A stretch of DNA of 64,000 nucleotides from Saprospiraceae bacterium (GTDB taxonomy: Bacteria; Bacteroidota; Bacteroidia; Chitinophagales; Saprospiraceae): contig JAEUUO010000010.1 in NCBI GenBank assembly GCA_016787575.1, positions 1 through 64,000 on the forward strand, read 5' to 3'. The translations under genes and the position numbers were made by a program. Shown here piece by piece: positions 6,458-16,028 of this stretch (position 1 is its first letter; the number at the start of each line of letters is the position of its first letter). The notes under the pieces were generated by a model. The model made no database searches. It was given only the letters and a program-made list of their open reading frames with translations, and had not been told where the DNA came from.

Positions 6458-7639
6458 ATGAGACTAATTTTACCAATCATTGTTGTTTCTCAATTTTTTT
6501 GCACTTCACTGTGGTTTGCGGGCAACTCAATTATATCTGACATAGCCAAAGACCTGAATCTTGACAATCACTTTTTAGCACATCTTACAAGTGCAATCCA
6601 ATTTGGATTTATCTTAGGTACTTTGGTCTTTGCCTTATTCACAATTTCAGATCGCTTTTCACCGTCCAAAGTTTTTTTCTTTAGCTCGATACTCGCAGGA
6701 CTTTTCAATCTTGGAATTAGCGTTAATAATATAGACTCATCAGAAATACTTTTGTTCAGATTTTTAACAGGTTTTTTTCTTGCTGGAATTTATCCCGTTG
6801 GCATGAAAATAGCTTCTGACTATTATCAAAAGGGCCTAGGAAAGTCGTTAGGCTTTTTAGTTGGCGCCCTGGTTATTGGGACAGCATTCCCCCATCTTAT
6901 AAAAAATCTTATTTCTACCTTTCCTTGGAAATATGTTTTGTATTCTACTACAATTCTTTCTATTATAGGCGGTCTTTGTGTTTTATTATTTGTACCGAAC
7001 GGGCCTTATCGTAAATCTGGACAAAAAATAGAACTGACAGCTTTTATGAGAGGTTTCAAAAAGCGAGACTTCCGTTCTGTCGCATTTGGATATTTCGGAC
7101 ACATGTGGGAGCTATATACCTTTTGGGCGTTTGTACCAATAATACTGTCTGCATATAATAAACATTCCTCTGTAACACATCTTGATGTTTCCATGTTATC
7201 TTTTTTCGTAATTGCTTCCGGCGGATTAGCTTGCGCCTTTAGCGGTTGGTTGTCTCAATATTTTGGGACTAAAAAAGTAGCTACCTTGTCGTTGCTTATA
7301 TCCTGTTCATGCTGCATCCTCTCTCCCCTTTTTCTATTTTCTGATTCACCTTTTTTATTTATTACTTTTTTATTCGTTTGGGGTATTTCAGTCATTGCTG
7401 ACTCTCCCTTATTTTCAACTTTGGTGGCACAAAATGCACCTGAAGAGTCTAGAGGCACCTCTCTAACTATTGTAAACTGCATTGGGTTTTCCATCACAAT
7501 TGTAAGTATTCAACTTATTAACTTGGCTTCTGACAAAATAACCGGGCAATATGTTTATATGCTCCTTTCAATTGGACCTATACTTGGACTTGTTGCCTTG
7601 TTGCGAAACAAAATAACTACCACTAGCAGCATCTATTAG
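6458..7639 (+). CDS. major facilitator superfamily transporter
   Basis: 393 residues with the layout of a 12-helix MFS carrier. The N-terminal half begins in the membrane (LPIIVVSQFFCTSLWFAGNS), contains a loop SDRFSPSKVFF after helix 2 that corresponds to the MFS motif A position, then FRFLTGFFLAGIYPVGMKI in helix 4, a region rich in Gly. The second half has SGWLSQYFGTKKVATLS, the repeat of motif A, and ends with helices near 350-385. Overall style is that of nitrate/cyanate-type (NarK/CynX-like) carriers, but the substrate cannot be read from the sequence. It begins 31 bases after a right-core-like GTTAGCGG, so it may be the last cassette cargo. No convincing attC follows; the 286 bases after the gene hold nothing I can name. 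Confidence 0.85.
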   Translation: MRLILPIIVVSQFFCTSLWFAGNSIISDIAKDLNLDNHFLAHLTSAIQFGFILGTLVFALFTISDRFSPSKVFFFSSILAGLFNLGISVNNIDSSEILLFRFLTGFFLAGIYPVGMKIASDYYQKGLGKSLGFLVGALVIGTAFPHLIKNLISTFPWKYVLYSTTILSIIGGLCVLLFVPNGPYRKSGQKIELTAFMRGFKKRDFRSVAFGYFGHMWELYTFWAFVPIILSAYNKHSSVTHLDVSMLSFFVIASGGLACAFSGWLSQYFGTKKVATLSLLISCSCCILSPLFLFSDSPFLFITFLFVWGISVIADSPLFSTLVAQNAPEESRGTSLTIVNCIGFSITIVSIQLINLASDKITGQYVYMLLSIGPILGLVALLRNKITTTSSIY

Positions 7640-7925
7640 TAACTGGCGGGAAAGTGCGTAATAAACATGATTTCATTAAGTTCACATTTGTGGTTATAGA
7701 CAGTCGAGTGTTTCAAAATGCCAACTACTTGTAGCTGCCAAACCTTACCTGAAACTCCATTTTAAATTGTTACCGATTTAAGGGAGGAGATCAGATTATA
7801 GAAATTGCTCTTAAAAAGCTCAAACCTATAAGCTAATTAGTATCATATGATAGATTAAACTTGTTGTCCCAATTAGCATGTCATAACCATGGCACACCAA
7901 AGACTATTTCAGCGTTCATATGATC

Positions 7926-9878
7926 TTAATGTGTAATTGCCAATTTTAAATTAAAGCTTTTAGTTGAGGAATTAAGTTTAAGTTCGTAAATGCCAACATT
8001 AAGATGTTGCAAATTCAAATTTGCAGGTAATGAATGCATTATAAGCTGATCCACTTTTTTTCCTTCCACATTGAAAATTGAAACGTTAAAAATTTCTTGA
8101 AGTGATTTGCCTTTGTGATCTATTATAATTTGACCTTGTGAAGGATTAGGGAACACACTGATATTTTCTTCCCCGTTATTCGATTCATTTGTTTTGGTCA
8201 AACAATCCATGGCCGCTTCCAATACTTCATCTCTTCCTTCGCGAATTCCTTTAATAGTAGGCGTCACAAGGGTATCGTAACGGATACCAACTCGTTGTGT
8301 TTTGCCTCCATCAGGATAATAAACAGCAAGTCCTGTAAATGATAAGGTAATGCCGCCCGGCAATGCAAACGAGGTGATGTTTCCGTCTGCACCTGCAGTT
8401 GTACTGCCTATGGTATTCACCTTTGTATTTGTCATGCTTTGTAAATGCATGGTGGTGAATTCTGCATGACTTTGTGTGATCTCATTGACCAGCACATAGA
8501 CTTTTCCTTTGTATGCTTCCGGGTTTCCATTGTTTGCAAAATTTTCATACACCTCATTATAATAATCCCCAGGAAAAAAACCTACAGGAGTATGAAATTT
8601 TACGAATGGGACACTTTGTGAATACATGGCTTGACCAATTGCATATAATGTACCATTGGGATAATTACGAATATCAAAGATTATTGCAGGTGTATTCTTT
8701 AGTTGCTCATACATGGGTGTTACATCCTGTTGCAATAATTTACCCATATTGACATAGCCATATCCACAATTGGTTATTCCGTATGTTGGCCCACACCAAG
8801 AACATTTATAAATTGAATCGCTAAAAGTCCCTGCCGATATGTTTATATCTGAAAATACATCCTTTACATTGCCCTTAGCATCCTCTACTGTAAAAACCGC
8901 ACTAGGGACACCATAAGTGGTCATCATATCTAACAAAGCATTGCGGTCAGCCGCAGACTCATTGGAAGCAGAAAAATACTTACGGTATTCAATGCGCAAT
9001 GAATCAAAATCCATACCGTTGATCTTAAGTATGATATCACCCACATTTAAACCGGGTACGTCCCCAAATATTTTGTAGATGATCGCTTTATTTTCAGTTC
9101 GTTTCAGATAAAGCGGTTGCGTAAGATTTGTATTAAACTTCCAGTGGTTGTACAATAAATTGGATCTCACATATGCCGCATGAGAATCGTTAAGTCTAGT
9201 CGCAAATAATGAATGTGCAAGATGATAACTCAATGCACTCGTGCATGTGTCAAACGCAGTTATCAAATCCATCAAAGACTGATCCCAATGAATGGTCATA
9301 TCATGTTTGTATGGAAAGTAATAATTGACAAGGTTCCACAACCTAAAAAGCATCAATCGCCGATAGGCTTTATTGGGTAATGCCTGTGTTAGATTTGCAT
9401 TGCTCTCATTGGTCATCCTTATATAGTTTAGACCAATGTTGGGATCAATAAAAACCCACGCATTGGTGTCGGCTACAAAGTGATCTTTTATATAATTGAG
9501 ATGGTTGATATTTGACGAATTGAGCATTGGATCCTTAATCCATTCAAAATCAACATTCAAACCAGTCTCAGGAACAGATGGAGTTGTCGTCGGGCGCATT
9601 ATACCAGCAGCTGAAATTATGCTTGCGATCCCATCATTAAATTGTTCGAGTGTAGCAGCAAATTCAAGCTGATTGATGTTTGCCAACAAAACACTGTCCC
9701 AGTTGACCCGTTTAGCCTTGACTTCAGTATGATGCAATTTTATAAATCCCCAGATCTTTCCGGTAAGCGCAAGCCTTCCTTCAGGGGTGAATGTAAATTG
9801 TGAATTAGCCGGTAGACTAACCAACATGCACAAACCCATGGTTACATTGCATGCCCATTTGTTTACTTTTGTCTTCAT
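7926..9878 (-). CDS. S41-family peptidase with T9SS C-terminal sorting domain
   Basis: 650 residues. Signal peptide 1-27 (ends SLPANSQ). N-terminal helical region about 30-200, a PDZ-like stretch near 265-290 (GDVPGLNVGDIILKINGM), then the S41 core with GYVNMGKL, FDIRNYPNG and the nucleophile motif TQSHAEF, with Ser470 and Glu473. The final 80 residues hold the type A sorting domain, SVFPNPSQGQIIID to the terminal KSFNLKLAITH. It is exported through Sec and then T9SS to the surface, where it probably degrades peptides (C-terminal-processing-protease family). Only the Ser and its downstream Glu can be placed with confidence; the Lys of the classic Ser-Lys dyad is not certain. It is transcribed toward the MFS gene, alone. 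No operon partners. Confidence 0.9.
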   Translation of the reverse strand: MKTKVNKWACNVTMGLCMLVSLPANSQFTFTPEGRLALTGKIWGFIKLHHTEVKAKRVNWDSVLLANINQLEFAATLEQFNDGIASIISAAGIMRPTTTPSVPETGLNVDFEWIKDPMLNSSNINHLNYIKDHFVADTNAWVFIDPNIGLNYIRMTNESNANLTQALPNKAYRRLMLFRLWNLVNYYFPYKHDMTIHWDQSLMDLITAFDTCTSALSYHLAHSLFATRLNDSHAAYVRSNLLYNHWKFNTNLTQPLYLKRTENKAIIYKIFGDVPGLNVGDIILKINGMDFDSLRIEYRKYFSASNESAADRNALLDMMTTYGVPSAVFTVEDAKGNVKDVFSDINISAGTFSDSIYKCSWCGPTYGITNCGYGYVNMGKLLQQDVTPMYEQLKNTPAIIFDIRNYPNGTLYAIGQAMYSQSVPFVKFHTPVGFFPGDYYNEVYENFANNGNPEAYKGKVYVLVNEITQSHAEFTTMHLQSMTNTKVNTIGSTTAGADGNITSFALPGGITLSFTGLAVYYPDGGKTQRVGIRYDTLVTPTIKGIREGRDEVLEAAMDCLTKTNESNNGEENISVFPNPSQGQIIIDHKGKSLQEIFNVSIFNVEGKKVDQLIMHSLPANLNLQHLNVGIYELKLNSSTKSFNLKLAITH

Positions 9879-10137
9879 GTTGAATGCGTTTTGTCACTTG
9901 AAGATACGAGAGAATACTCAAAAGGCAGAAATAAAAATTCTAGCCAACAAGAATGGCTTTAGGCAAAGGCGTGGCCAGTGCTTTGTATATCAGTTTTGCG
10001 CTAGATTCAAGCGCGGTACTTCGATTGAACTTTTGTGCTAAAAATAGGAAACCATGTAAAGCCGCAAAAAGTTAGTTTTAATTTTATGCATGCAAATTGG
10101 GAAATTTATTATTTTAGATGTCTGAAAGAGATTTTTT

Positions 10138-10509
10138 ATGGAAACAAAAGCCCTTCGTGTAAGCTTATATATTGGAGCACTTTTCAATTTCTTTGCCGCA
10201 GTTATATTGGCATTTGCCACAACTTTAGGCAAAGTGTTTGAATTGCCTGATCCAGGTTCGATGTTTTATAACTACCTGCTCTCCTTTATTGTCGCCACTT
10301 TCGGTGTGGTTTACGTTTGGCTAGCCTTGCAAAAAGTAATTAACCGTCCACTACTTACCTTATCAGCCATCGGCAAGTTTGGTATATTTCTTATATCGTT
10401 GTTCTGTTGGACAAATGACACGATCAGCTTTCGGGCTTTTTCGGTATCAGTTGGTGACCTTATTTTTAGCTGCATATTTTTCTGGTGGCTCTTTTCAGCA
10501 AAAGAGTAG
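10138..10509 (+). CDS. small four-helix membrane protein
   Basis: 123 residues with four predicted membrane helices (about 8-29, 41-63, 72-92 and 99-119), separated by short loops, Pro-rich between the first two (ELPDPGS). The N-terminus is METKALRVSLYIGALFNFFA. This resembles small uncharacterised membrane proteins common in bacteria, with no catalytic residues. It stands alone between the divergent S41 peptidase and the cyclase pair; the 259-base leader and 256-base trailer contain no other ORF I would support. Function unknown. Confidence 0.7.
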   Translation: METKALRVSLYIGALFNFFAAVILAFATTLGKVFELPDPGSMFYNYLLSFIVATFGVVYVWLALQKVINRPLLTLSAIGKFGIFLISLFCWTNDTISFRAFSVSVGDLIFSCIFFWWLFSAKE

Positions 10510-10721
10510 TTTCATTTTGACAGTATTTCGTGTCAGTTAATACATGCTGTACTGACTGACAGCAACCTACATAGCGACATACCTATTCAAAGTGCATTGA
10601 ACATTAAACACATTCAATGAAAACCAGCCGCTAACATCAAATTGCCAAAATGCAAACTTTACGATAATTCCAGGCACCGGACCAGCAGTAAAAAAGGTCA
10701 AACTAGGCCAAACATACCCAG

Positions 10722-10749
10722 TTGTTTTTCATAATATTCTTTACCTTGC
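10722..10749 (+). promoter_or_regulatory. possible Bacteroidota-type promoter for the cyclase pair
   Basis: TTG at 10722-10724, 17 bases, then TACCTTGC at 10742-10749, one base off TAnnTTTG. The start codon follows at 10766. Confidence 0.4.
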
Positions 10750-10765
10750 AGTCAATGTTCATAAA

Positions 10766-12688
10766 ATGAAAAAAATTCTCATCCTTTTGTTGATTATTGC
10801 TTCTTGTTCGTTACGCACAATTTCAGCACAAAACGAAAACACTGCTGATTCATTAAAAAATGAATTAAAAGCTTACAAACAGGATACTGTTGCAGCAAAT
10901 ATTTTATTAAAACTCTCCACCTATTATTTGGACACCAACCTTGACACAGCCTTCTACTATGCAAATCAAAGTCTGCTATTATCAGAACAGATAGCGTATA
11001 AAAAAGGAATTGGCAGTGCTTATCAAAGCCTTGGTTGGATAACTCATCAAAAAGGAGATTATTTAGCAGCTATTGAATTAAATAAAAAAGGTTTAGAGAT
11101 AAAAGAAGCAAAGGGTGACAAAAAAGGAATGGCTGGAATTTATAACAATTTAGGAAATGATTATAAAAGACTGGGCAATTATCCTGAAGCCTTGAAATGT
11201 TATTTCACTTCATTAAAAATAAATGAAGAATTAGGAGCTAAAAAAAACATCGCTCAAAACCTAAACAATATTGGAAATATCTATAGTTCTCAGGGCAATT
11301 ATCCGGATGCATTGAAGAATTTTTTAGCATGCCTAAAAGTAATGGAAGAAATCAAAAATAAAAAAGGCATCGCCGCATCTTACAACAACATCGGAATTAT
11401 ATATGACAACCAGAACAATTATCCTGAAGCATTGAAGAATTATTATACTTCTTTAAAAGTAGCTGAAGAATCAGACGACAAACGAACAATTGCCGCTAAT
11501 TACGAAAATATTGCTATAATAAATATGAAACAAGGCAATTATGTCGATGCATTGAAGAATAATTATATTGCCATAAAAATAGCAGAAGAATTAGGAAATA
11601 AAAAAAGCATTGCCACTGGATATAATAATATCGGAAAAATATATACCAAGCAGAATAAATTTTTAGAAGCAGCTGAATATCTGAATAAAGGTTTATCGCT
11701 TTCAAAAAATCTTAAAAGCATGGAAGAGATTAAATTCAGCTATAATAATCTTGCTGAATTGGATAGTGCAAAAGGTAATTTTAAAGGAGCATTAGAGTAT
11801 TATAAACTTTTTATTGCTGCGCGCGATAGTTTAATTAATATAGATAACACAAAAAAGACTGTTGCAATGCAAATGAATTATGATTTCGAAAAGAAGCAGG
11901 ATTCAATCAAAGCAGAACAGCTTATAAAAGATGCAATAGCTCAAAAAGAAATTCAGAAACAAAAATTAGTACGAAACGGATTCGTCGGAGGGTTTGCAGT
12001 GATGATGCTGTTTGCAATAGTTTTCTTTACTCAACGAAATAGAATTTCAAAAGCAAGAAAACGAAGTGATGAATTACTATTAAACATTTTACCGGAAGAA
12101 GTTGCTGACGAATTAAAAGAAAAAGGCAGTGCTGATGCAAAACACTTTGATGAAGTAACTGTGATGTTTACCGACTTCAAAGGATTCACTCAGATTTCAG
12201 AAAAACTTTCTCCTGCGGAATTGGTAAATGAAATACACGAGTGTTTTAAAGCATTTGATCATATCATAGCAAAACACAACATCGAAAAAATAAAAACCAT
12301 TGGCGATGCATACATGTGCGCTGGGGGTTTGCCGGTATCCAATAAAACACATGCTGACGATGTTGTTAAAGCAGCTCTGGAAATTCAAAAATTTATGGCC
12401 GATCATTTGCAACAAAGAAAAAATGAAGGCAAGGAAATTTTTGAAATACGTATTGGCATTCACACCGGACCTGTGGTTGCAGGAATCGTTGGTGTAAAAA
12501 AATTCGCTTACGACATCTGGGGGGATACGGTTAATATTGCTTCCCGAATGGAGTCAAGTGGCGAGGTCGGAAAAGTGAACATTAGTGGAAGAACCTTTGA
12601 ATTGGTGAAGGATAAATTCAATTGCATTCACAGAGGAAAAATTCAAGCAAAGAATAAAGGGGAGATCGATATGTATTTTGTTTCTTAA
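10766..12688 (+). CDS. TPR-containing transmembrane adenylate cyclase (class III), first paralog
   Basis: 640 residues. Signal peptide 1-21 (TISAQ), periplasmic TPR repeats about 55-365 with regular 40-residue spacing (YNNIGxIYxxQxNYPEALKxY), one membrane helix about 404-424 (GFVGGFAVMMLFAIVFF), then a linker (LLLNILPEEVADELKEKG) and a class III cyclase domain about 455-640. Metal-binding aspartates are Asp470 (FTDFKGFT) and Asp514 (TIGDAYMC). Substrate-selecting Lys510 (EKIKT) and Asp583 (YDIWGD) point to ATP rather than GTP. It is likely a sensor that turns a periplasmic protein-protein signal into cAMP. It is followed after 10 bases by a second copy, probably in one transcript. Confidence 0.92.
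   Translation: MKKILILLLIIASCSLRTISAQNENTADSLKNELKAYKQDTVAANILLKLSTYYLDTNLDTAFYYANQSLLLSEQIAYKKGIGSAYQSLGWITHQKGDYLAAIELNKKGLEIKEAKGDKKGMAGIYNNLGNDYKRLGNYPEALKCYFTSLKINEELGAKKNIAQNLNNIGNIYSSQGNYPDALKNFLACLKVMEEIKNKKGIAASYNNIGIIYDNQNNYPEALKNYYTSLKVAEESDDKRTIAANYENIAIINMKQGNYVDALKNNYIAIKIAEELGNKKSIATGYNNIGKIYTKQNKFLEAAEYLNKGLSLSKNLKSMEEIKFSYNNLAELDSAKGNFKGALEYYKLFIAARDSLINIDNTKKTVAMQMNYDFEKKQDSIKAEQLIKDAIAQKEIQKQKLVRNGFVGGFAVMMLFAIVFFTQRNRISKARKRSDELLLNILPEEVADELKEKGSADAKHFDEVTVMFTDFKGFTQISEKLSPAELVNEIHECFKAFDHIIAKHNIEKIKTIGDAYMCAGGLPVSNKTHADDVVKAALEIQKFMADHLQQRKNEGKEIFEIRIGIHTGPVVAGIVGVKKFAYDIWGDTVNIASRMESSGEVGKVNISGRTFELVKDKFNCIHRGKIQAKNKGEIDMYFVS
12281..12618 (+). repeat. near-identical tract shared by the two cyclase genes (copy 1)
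   Basis: This stretch of the catalytic domain matches 14163-14500 in the next gene. Inside it, 12470-12609 and 14352-14491 are identical over 140 bp, including third codon positions, while the TPR halves of the two genes are strongly diverged. The identity ends abruptly at both sides, as expected of gene conversion. Confidence 0.85.
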
Positions 12689-12698
12689 TAATATTAAT

Positions 12699-14588
12699 AT
12701 GAATCTAATAAAACCAATTTGCATTCTGTTGACCACTCTGACTTGCATCCAACTTTACGCTCAAGTGGAAGGGCAAGCACTCATTGACAGCCTGCTCATC
12801 CAATTGCCTAATCAAAAGGAAGATACCAATAAGGTAATGTTATTCATGAAACTATCAGGATATAATGCGACAATCTCTCCTGATGAAGGAATTAAATACG
12901 GACAGCAGGGATTAGAGTTAGCTACAAAACTAAATTGGAAAAAAGGCATAGCTATGGCATATAGCCAGCTTGGGCTTAACTACCACAGCAAAACCGATTA
13001 CCCTAATGCAAATGATAATAATTTTAAATCCTTGAAAATATATGAAGAGTTAGGAGATAAAAAATTTATTGTCGCCGCCAACTGCAATATTGGAAGGGTA
13101 TACTCTATGATGGCAGATTATAATAAAGCATTGGAATATTTTTCTAAAGCATTAAAAATGGCTGAAGAGATTGGACATAAGGAATTCGAGGGGAACATTC
13201 TTCTCAACCTGGGCTACATCCATAAAATTAAAGGAGAACCAACAAAGGCTTTGGAGAATTATATGATAGGTTTAAAGTTATATGAAGATTTGCAGAATAA
13301 AACTTTAATGGCTATGGCAACCGGCAATATTGGAGCTATCTATAGTGAGCAGCGAAAATATATAATGGCTCTTGAGTATAAACAAAAAGCATTAAACCTG
13401 GCCACGGAGTTAGGGGATAAATACGGAATGCTAATTAACTTATGCGGTATTGGAACAACCTATCTGGATATTGTCAATGACACATTATCAAATGATGATG
13501 CAATACACAAAGATTACAGATCTAATTCATCGTTGTCAATCCCGAAAGGGAAAACAGCGTTAATATCATCGGCTATTGATTATACGCTGCGGGCATTGAC
13601 TCTATGCAAAGAAATCAATGACCTTGAAAATATGAGCACCTGTTATTTGAAATTGTTGTCGGCCTATCAGCTCCTGGGGAATTATAAAAAGGCATTGGAA
13701 TGCCATATTAATTATCAGACAATTCGGGATTCAATTTTTTCATCTGAAAATGAAAAAAAGATTATAGAGCAGGGTGTGCAATATGAGTATGAGAAAAAGG
13801 AAGCAGTAACGAAGGCGGTATCTGAAAAGGAGATACAAAAGCAAAAGTTGATGCGTAATGGATTTATGGGAGGATTTGCTGTCGTCTTATTATTTGCAGG
13901 AGTATTCTTTAGTCAGCGTAATAAGATAAAAGTCGGCAAGAAGCAGAGTGATGAATTGTTGCTCAATATTCTGCCTGCAGAAGTTGCTCAGGAATTAAAA
14001 ACTAAAGGAAGTGCCGATGCAAAACAATTTGATGATGTAACAGTCATGTTTACTGACTTTAAAGGCTTTACTCAGATTTCAGAAAAACTTTCACCAACAG
14101 AATTAGTGACAGAGATTGATACATGCTTTAAGACATTTGACCATATTATGGGTAAATACCACATCGAAAAAATAAAAACCATTGGCGATGCATACATGTG
14201 CGCAGGGGGTTTGCCTGTATCCAATAATACGCATGCTGAGGATGTCATTTACGCAGCACTCGAAATTCAAAAATTTATGGCCGATCATTTGCAGCAAAGA
14301 AAAAATGAAGGCAAGGAAATTTTTGAAATACGTATTGGCATTCACACAGGTCCTGTGGTTGCAGGAATCGTTGGTGTAAAAAAATTCGCTTACGACATCT
14401 GGGGGGATACGGTTAATATTGCTTCCCGAATGGAGTCAAGTGGCGAGGTCGGAAAAGTGAACATTAGTGGAAGAACCTTTGAATTGGTGAAAGATAAATT
14501 TACATGTTTGCATCGTGGCAAAATTCAGGCTAAGAACAAGGGCGAAATTGATATGTATTTCGTAGAAGTTGAAACCAAAAATGTGTAA
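12699..14588 (+). CDS. TPR-containing transmembrane adenylate cyclase (class III), second paralog
   Basis: 629 residues from the ATG at 12699. The frame is open back to a TTG at 12678, but that overlaps the previous gene, and the ATG directly begins a signal peptide (MNLIKPICILLTTL, cleavage after LYAQ). Periplasmic TPR repeats about 60-350, a membrane helix about 385-405 (GFMGGFAVVLLFAGVFF), linker LLLNILPAEVAQELKTKG, and a cyclase domain with the same FTDFKGFT, EKIKTIGDAYMC and YDIWGDTVN motifs as its neighbour. The TPR block is longer and has an insertion near 265-290 (SNDDAIHKDY region), so ligand or partner recognition probably differs. It is the downstream copy of a tandem duplication. 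Transcribed with the first gene (10-base gap). Confidence 0.92.
   Translation: MNLIKPICILLTTLTCIQLYAQVEGQALIDSLLIQLPNQKEDTNKVMLFMKLSGYNATISPDEGIKYGQQGLELATKLNWKKGIAMAYSQLGLNYHSKTDYPNANDNNFKSLKIYEELGDKKFIVAANCNIGRVYSMMADYNKALEYFSKALKMAEEIGHKEFEGNILLNLGYIHKIKGEPTKALENYMIGLKLYEDLQNKTLMAMATGNIGAIYSEQRKYIMALEYKQKALNLATELGDKYGMLINLCGIGTTYLDIVNDTLSNDDAIHKDYRSNSSLSIPKGKTALISSAIDYTLRALTLCKEINDLENMSTCYLKLLSAYQLLGNYKKALECHINYQTIRDSIFSSENEKKIIEQGVQYEYEKKEAVTKAVSEKEIQKQKLMRNGFMGGFAVVLLFAGVFFSQRNKIKVGKKQSDELLLNILPAEVAQELKTKGSADAKQFDDVTVMFTDFKGFTQISEKLSPTELVTEIDTCFKTFDHIMGKYHIEKIKTIGDAYMCAGGLPVSNNTHAEDVIYAALEIQKFMADHLQQRKNEGKEIFEIRIGIHTGPVVAGIVGVKKFAYDIWGDTVNIASRMESSGEVGKVNISGRTFELVKDKFTCLHRGKIQAKNKGEIDMYFVEVETKNV
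14163..14500 (+). repeat. near-identical tract shared by the two cyclase genes (copy 2)
   Basis: Counterpart of 12281-12618 at a constant offset of 1882 bases without gaps. Differences are clustered in its first third; the remainder has only four substitutions. Confidence 0.85.
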
Positions 14589-14750
14589 TACACCATACAA
14601 AATTCGATTAAAAGAAATAATAAATAGAAATAATTAAGTAGCTAATTTTCAGATTGGATCATGGAGGATCGAAATAATTATAGCATACATTTGATCAGGC
14701 TAAATCGAAACTAATTTTTTTAATTTTGACCGACAGGAAATAAAAATTAG

Positions 14751-16028
14751 ATGCAATTATTAGACGACTTCAACAAGCTGACCTGTATGTACACAATTCT
14801 TCTAATTTACTTAAATCCTCTTTCATATAAAATTGCGATAATAATAATCAGCTTAAATTATTCATTTAACCTATTTAGCCAATACAACTTAAATCCGGAT
14901 AATGTTAATCTTATTAAGTCTAATGAACTAAAAGAATTCCTAAACAAACCGGCATTAAATTCCAAGTTAATTGGATTGGGTGAGGCAACTCATGGGACAA
15001 AGGAGTTTAGTGAAATCAAATCAGATATAGTAAAAATACTTGTAACTCATTATAACTATAAATATTTTATACTCGAAGCAGGATACACAGATTGTATTAA
15101 AATAAATGAATTTATTCAAAATAAAAGTGACGACTCCTTAAACTTATTTAAAGGTTTACCATGGCCTTGGGCAACTACCGAGTTTTACGATATATTAGTT
15201 TGGATGCGAAATTATAATTTATACCAAAAAGAACCAATAAACTTCTTTGGTTCAGATGTTGGAAATAAAGGCTCAATCAAATTTTACAAGAATCAATTTT
15301 CTGACACACTATCCAAATCATTCGTAAACAACTTAATTGACATTTACGCCGATACACTTAAATCAACAAAATATAAAATTGCCTTACTTAACACAATTAG
15401 AAAATCAATGCCAAAATTAGATAACTTTATTGATTCAATAAAAATGACAAATATTTTTGAAACTTTACAATCACTTTTGCTGAAAGGTGGAGCACGTTAT
15501 AAATTCAGAGAAAATACATTTGCTAATCTGACGATTAAAATAATTGATCACTATTCTCCAAATTCTAAATTTATTATCTGGGCGCATAATTCACACATTT
15601 CGAAATACAGCAATTCTCGCAAAAGCGTCGGTTACTTTTTAACAAAACACTATTCAGAAAAATACACTAATTTTTTATTTGAATTTAAAAAAGGAACGTT
15701 TCGGGCTGTTGATACTGATTCAAATCGATATGAAAATAAAATATTCAAATTTACAAATTTTTATATTAGCCCAGACTTGAATAAATTTGGGTCACAAATA
15801 ATGCCCGATTCATTAAATTATATCATCATTAATATTAAATCACCACTAAATAGAAATCTGACCCCAAGAACTTTTTACATTCATTCAATTGGCGCTGTCT
15901 ATAGTTTGGATTTGGCTAAAAGGAAACCAGCTTTATATAAAGAAAAGATATATAAAAACAGAACCTGTGACTATCTAATCATAGTAAACCAAACAACTGC
16001 CTCGAATAATTTTTATCAGTTTTATTAA
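14751..16028 (+). CDS. erythromycin esterase-like protein
   Basis: 425 residues. A hydrophobic stretch about 13-43 (YTILLIYLN... IAIIIISLNYSFNLFSQ) looks like a long signal peptide or anchor ending in FSQ, so the protein is probably exported. The family motifs follow: LIGLGEATHGTKEF (about 75-88), the Glu and His of GEATHG being the putative catalytic pair, FILEAGY about 108-114, LPWPWAT about 138, FFGSDVG about 165, and IIWAHNSHISK about 279, whose His residues are conserved. This is the EreA/EreB-like fold, but most such proteins are not resistance enzymes and their substrate is unknown. A TAATTTTG element (14721-14728) just upstream may be a promoter -7 box. Stands alone between the cyclases and a gene-poor region. 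Confidence 0.85.
   Translation: MQLLDDFNKLTCMYTILLIYLNPLSYKIAIIIISLNYSFNLFSQYNLNPDNVNLIKSNELKEFLNKPALNSKLIGLGEATHGTKEFSEIKSDIVKILVTHYNYKYFILEAGYTDCIKINEFIQNKSDDSLNLFKGLPWPWATTEFYDILVWMRNYNLYQKEPINFFGSDVGNKGSIKFYKNQFSDTLSKSFVNNLIDIYADTLKSTKYKIALLNTIRKSMPKLDNFIDSIKMTNIFETLQSLLLKGGARYKFRENTFANLTIKIIDHYSPNSKFIIWAHNSHISKYSNSRKSVGYFLTKHYSEKYTNFLFEFKKGTFRAVDTDSNRYENKIFKFTNFYISPDLNKFGSQIMPDSLNYIIINIKSPLNRNLTPRTFYIHSIGAVYSLDLAKRKPALYKEKIYKNRTCDYLIIVNQTTASNNFYQFY

Noticed and set aside
6225..6476. Minus-strand 83-codon open frame
   Set aside because: It overlaps the candidate attC-8 and the start of the MFS gene, has no recognised domain or signal, and its text is compatible with chance opening.
7638..7700. 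Possible ninth attC after the MFS gene (AGTAAC at 7641 and GTTATAG at 7693)
   Set aside because: The left core fits the cassette start at only 5 of 9 and the arms do not pair.
10627..10635. GCCGCTAAC, which looks like an attC left core complementary to the MFS cassette start
   Set aside because: No right arm or paired stem follows, and a minus-strand gene lies between; a 9-base match is likely chance.
14751..16028. Macrolide-resistance gene
   Set aside because: It has the erythromycin-esterase fold, but most such proteins in environmental Bacteroidota have unknown substrates; resistance is not supported.
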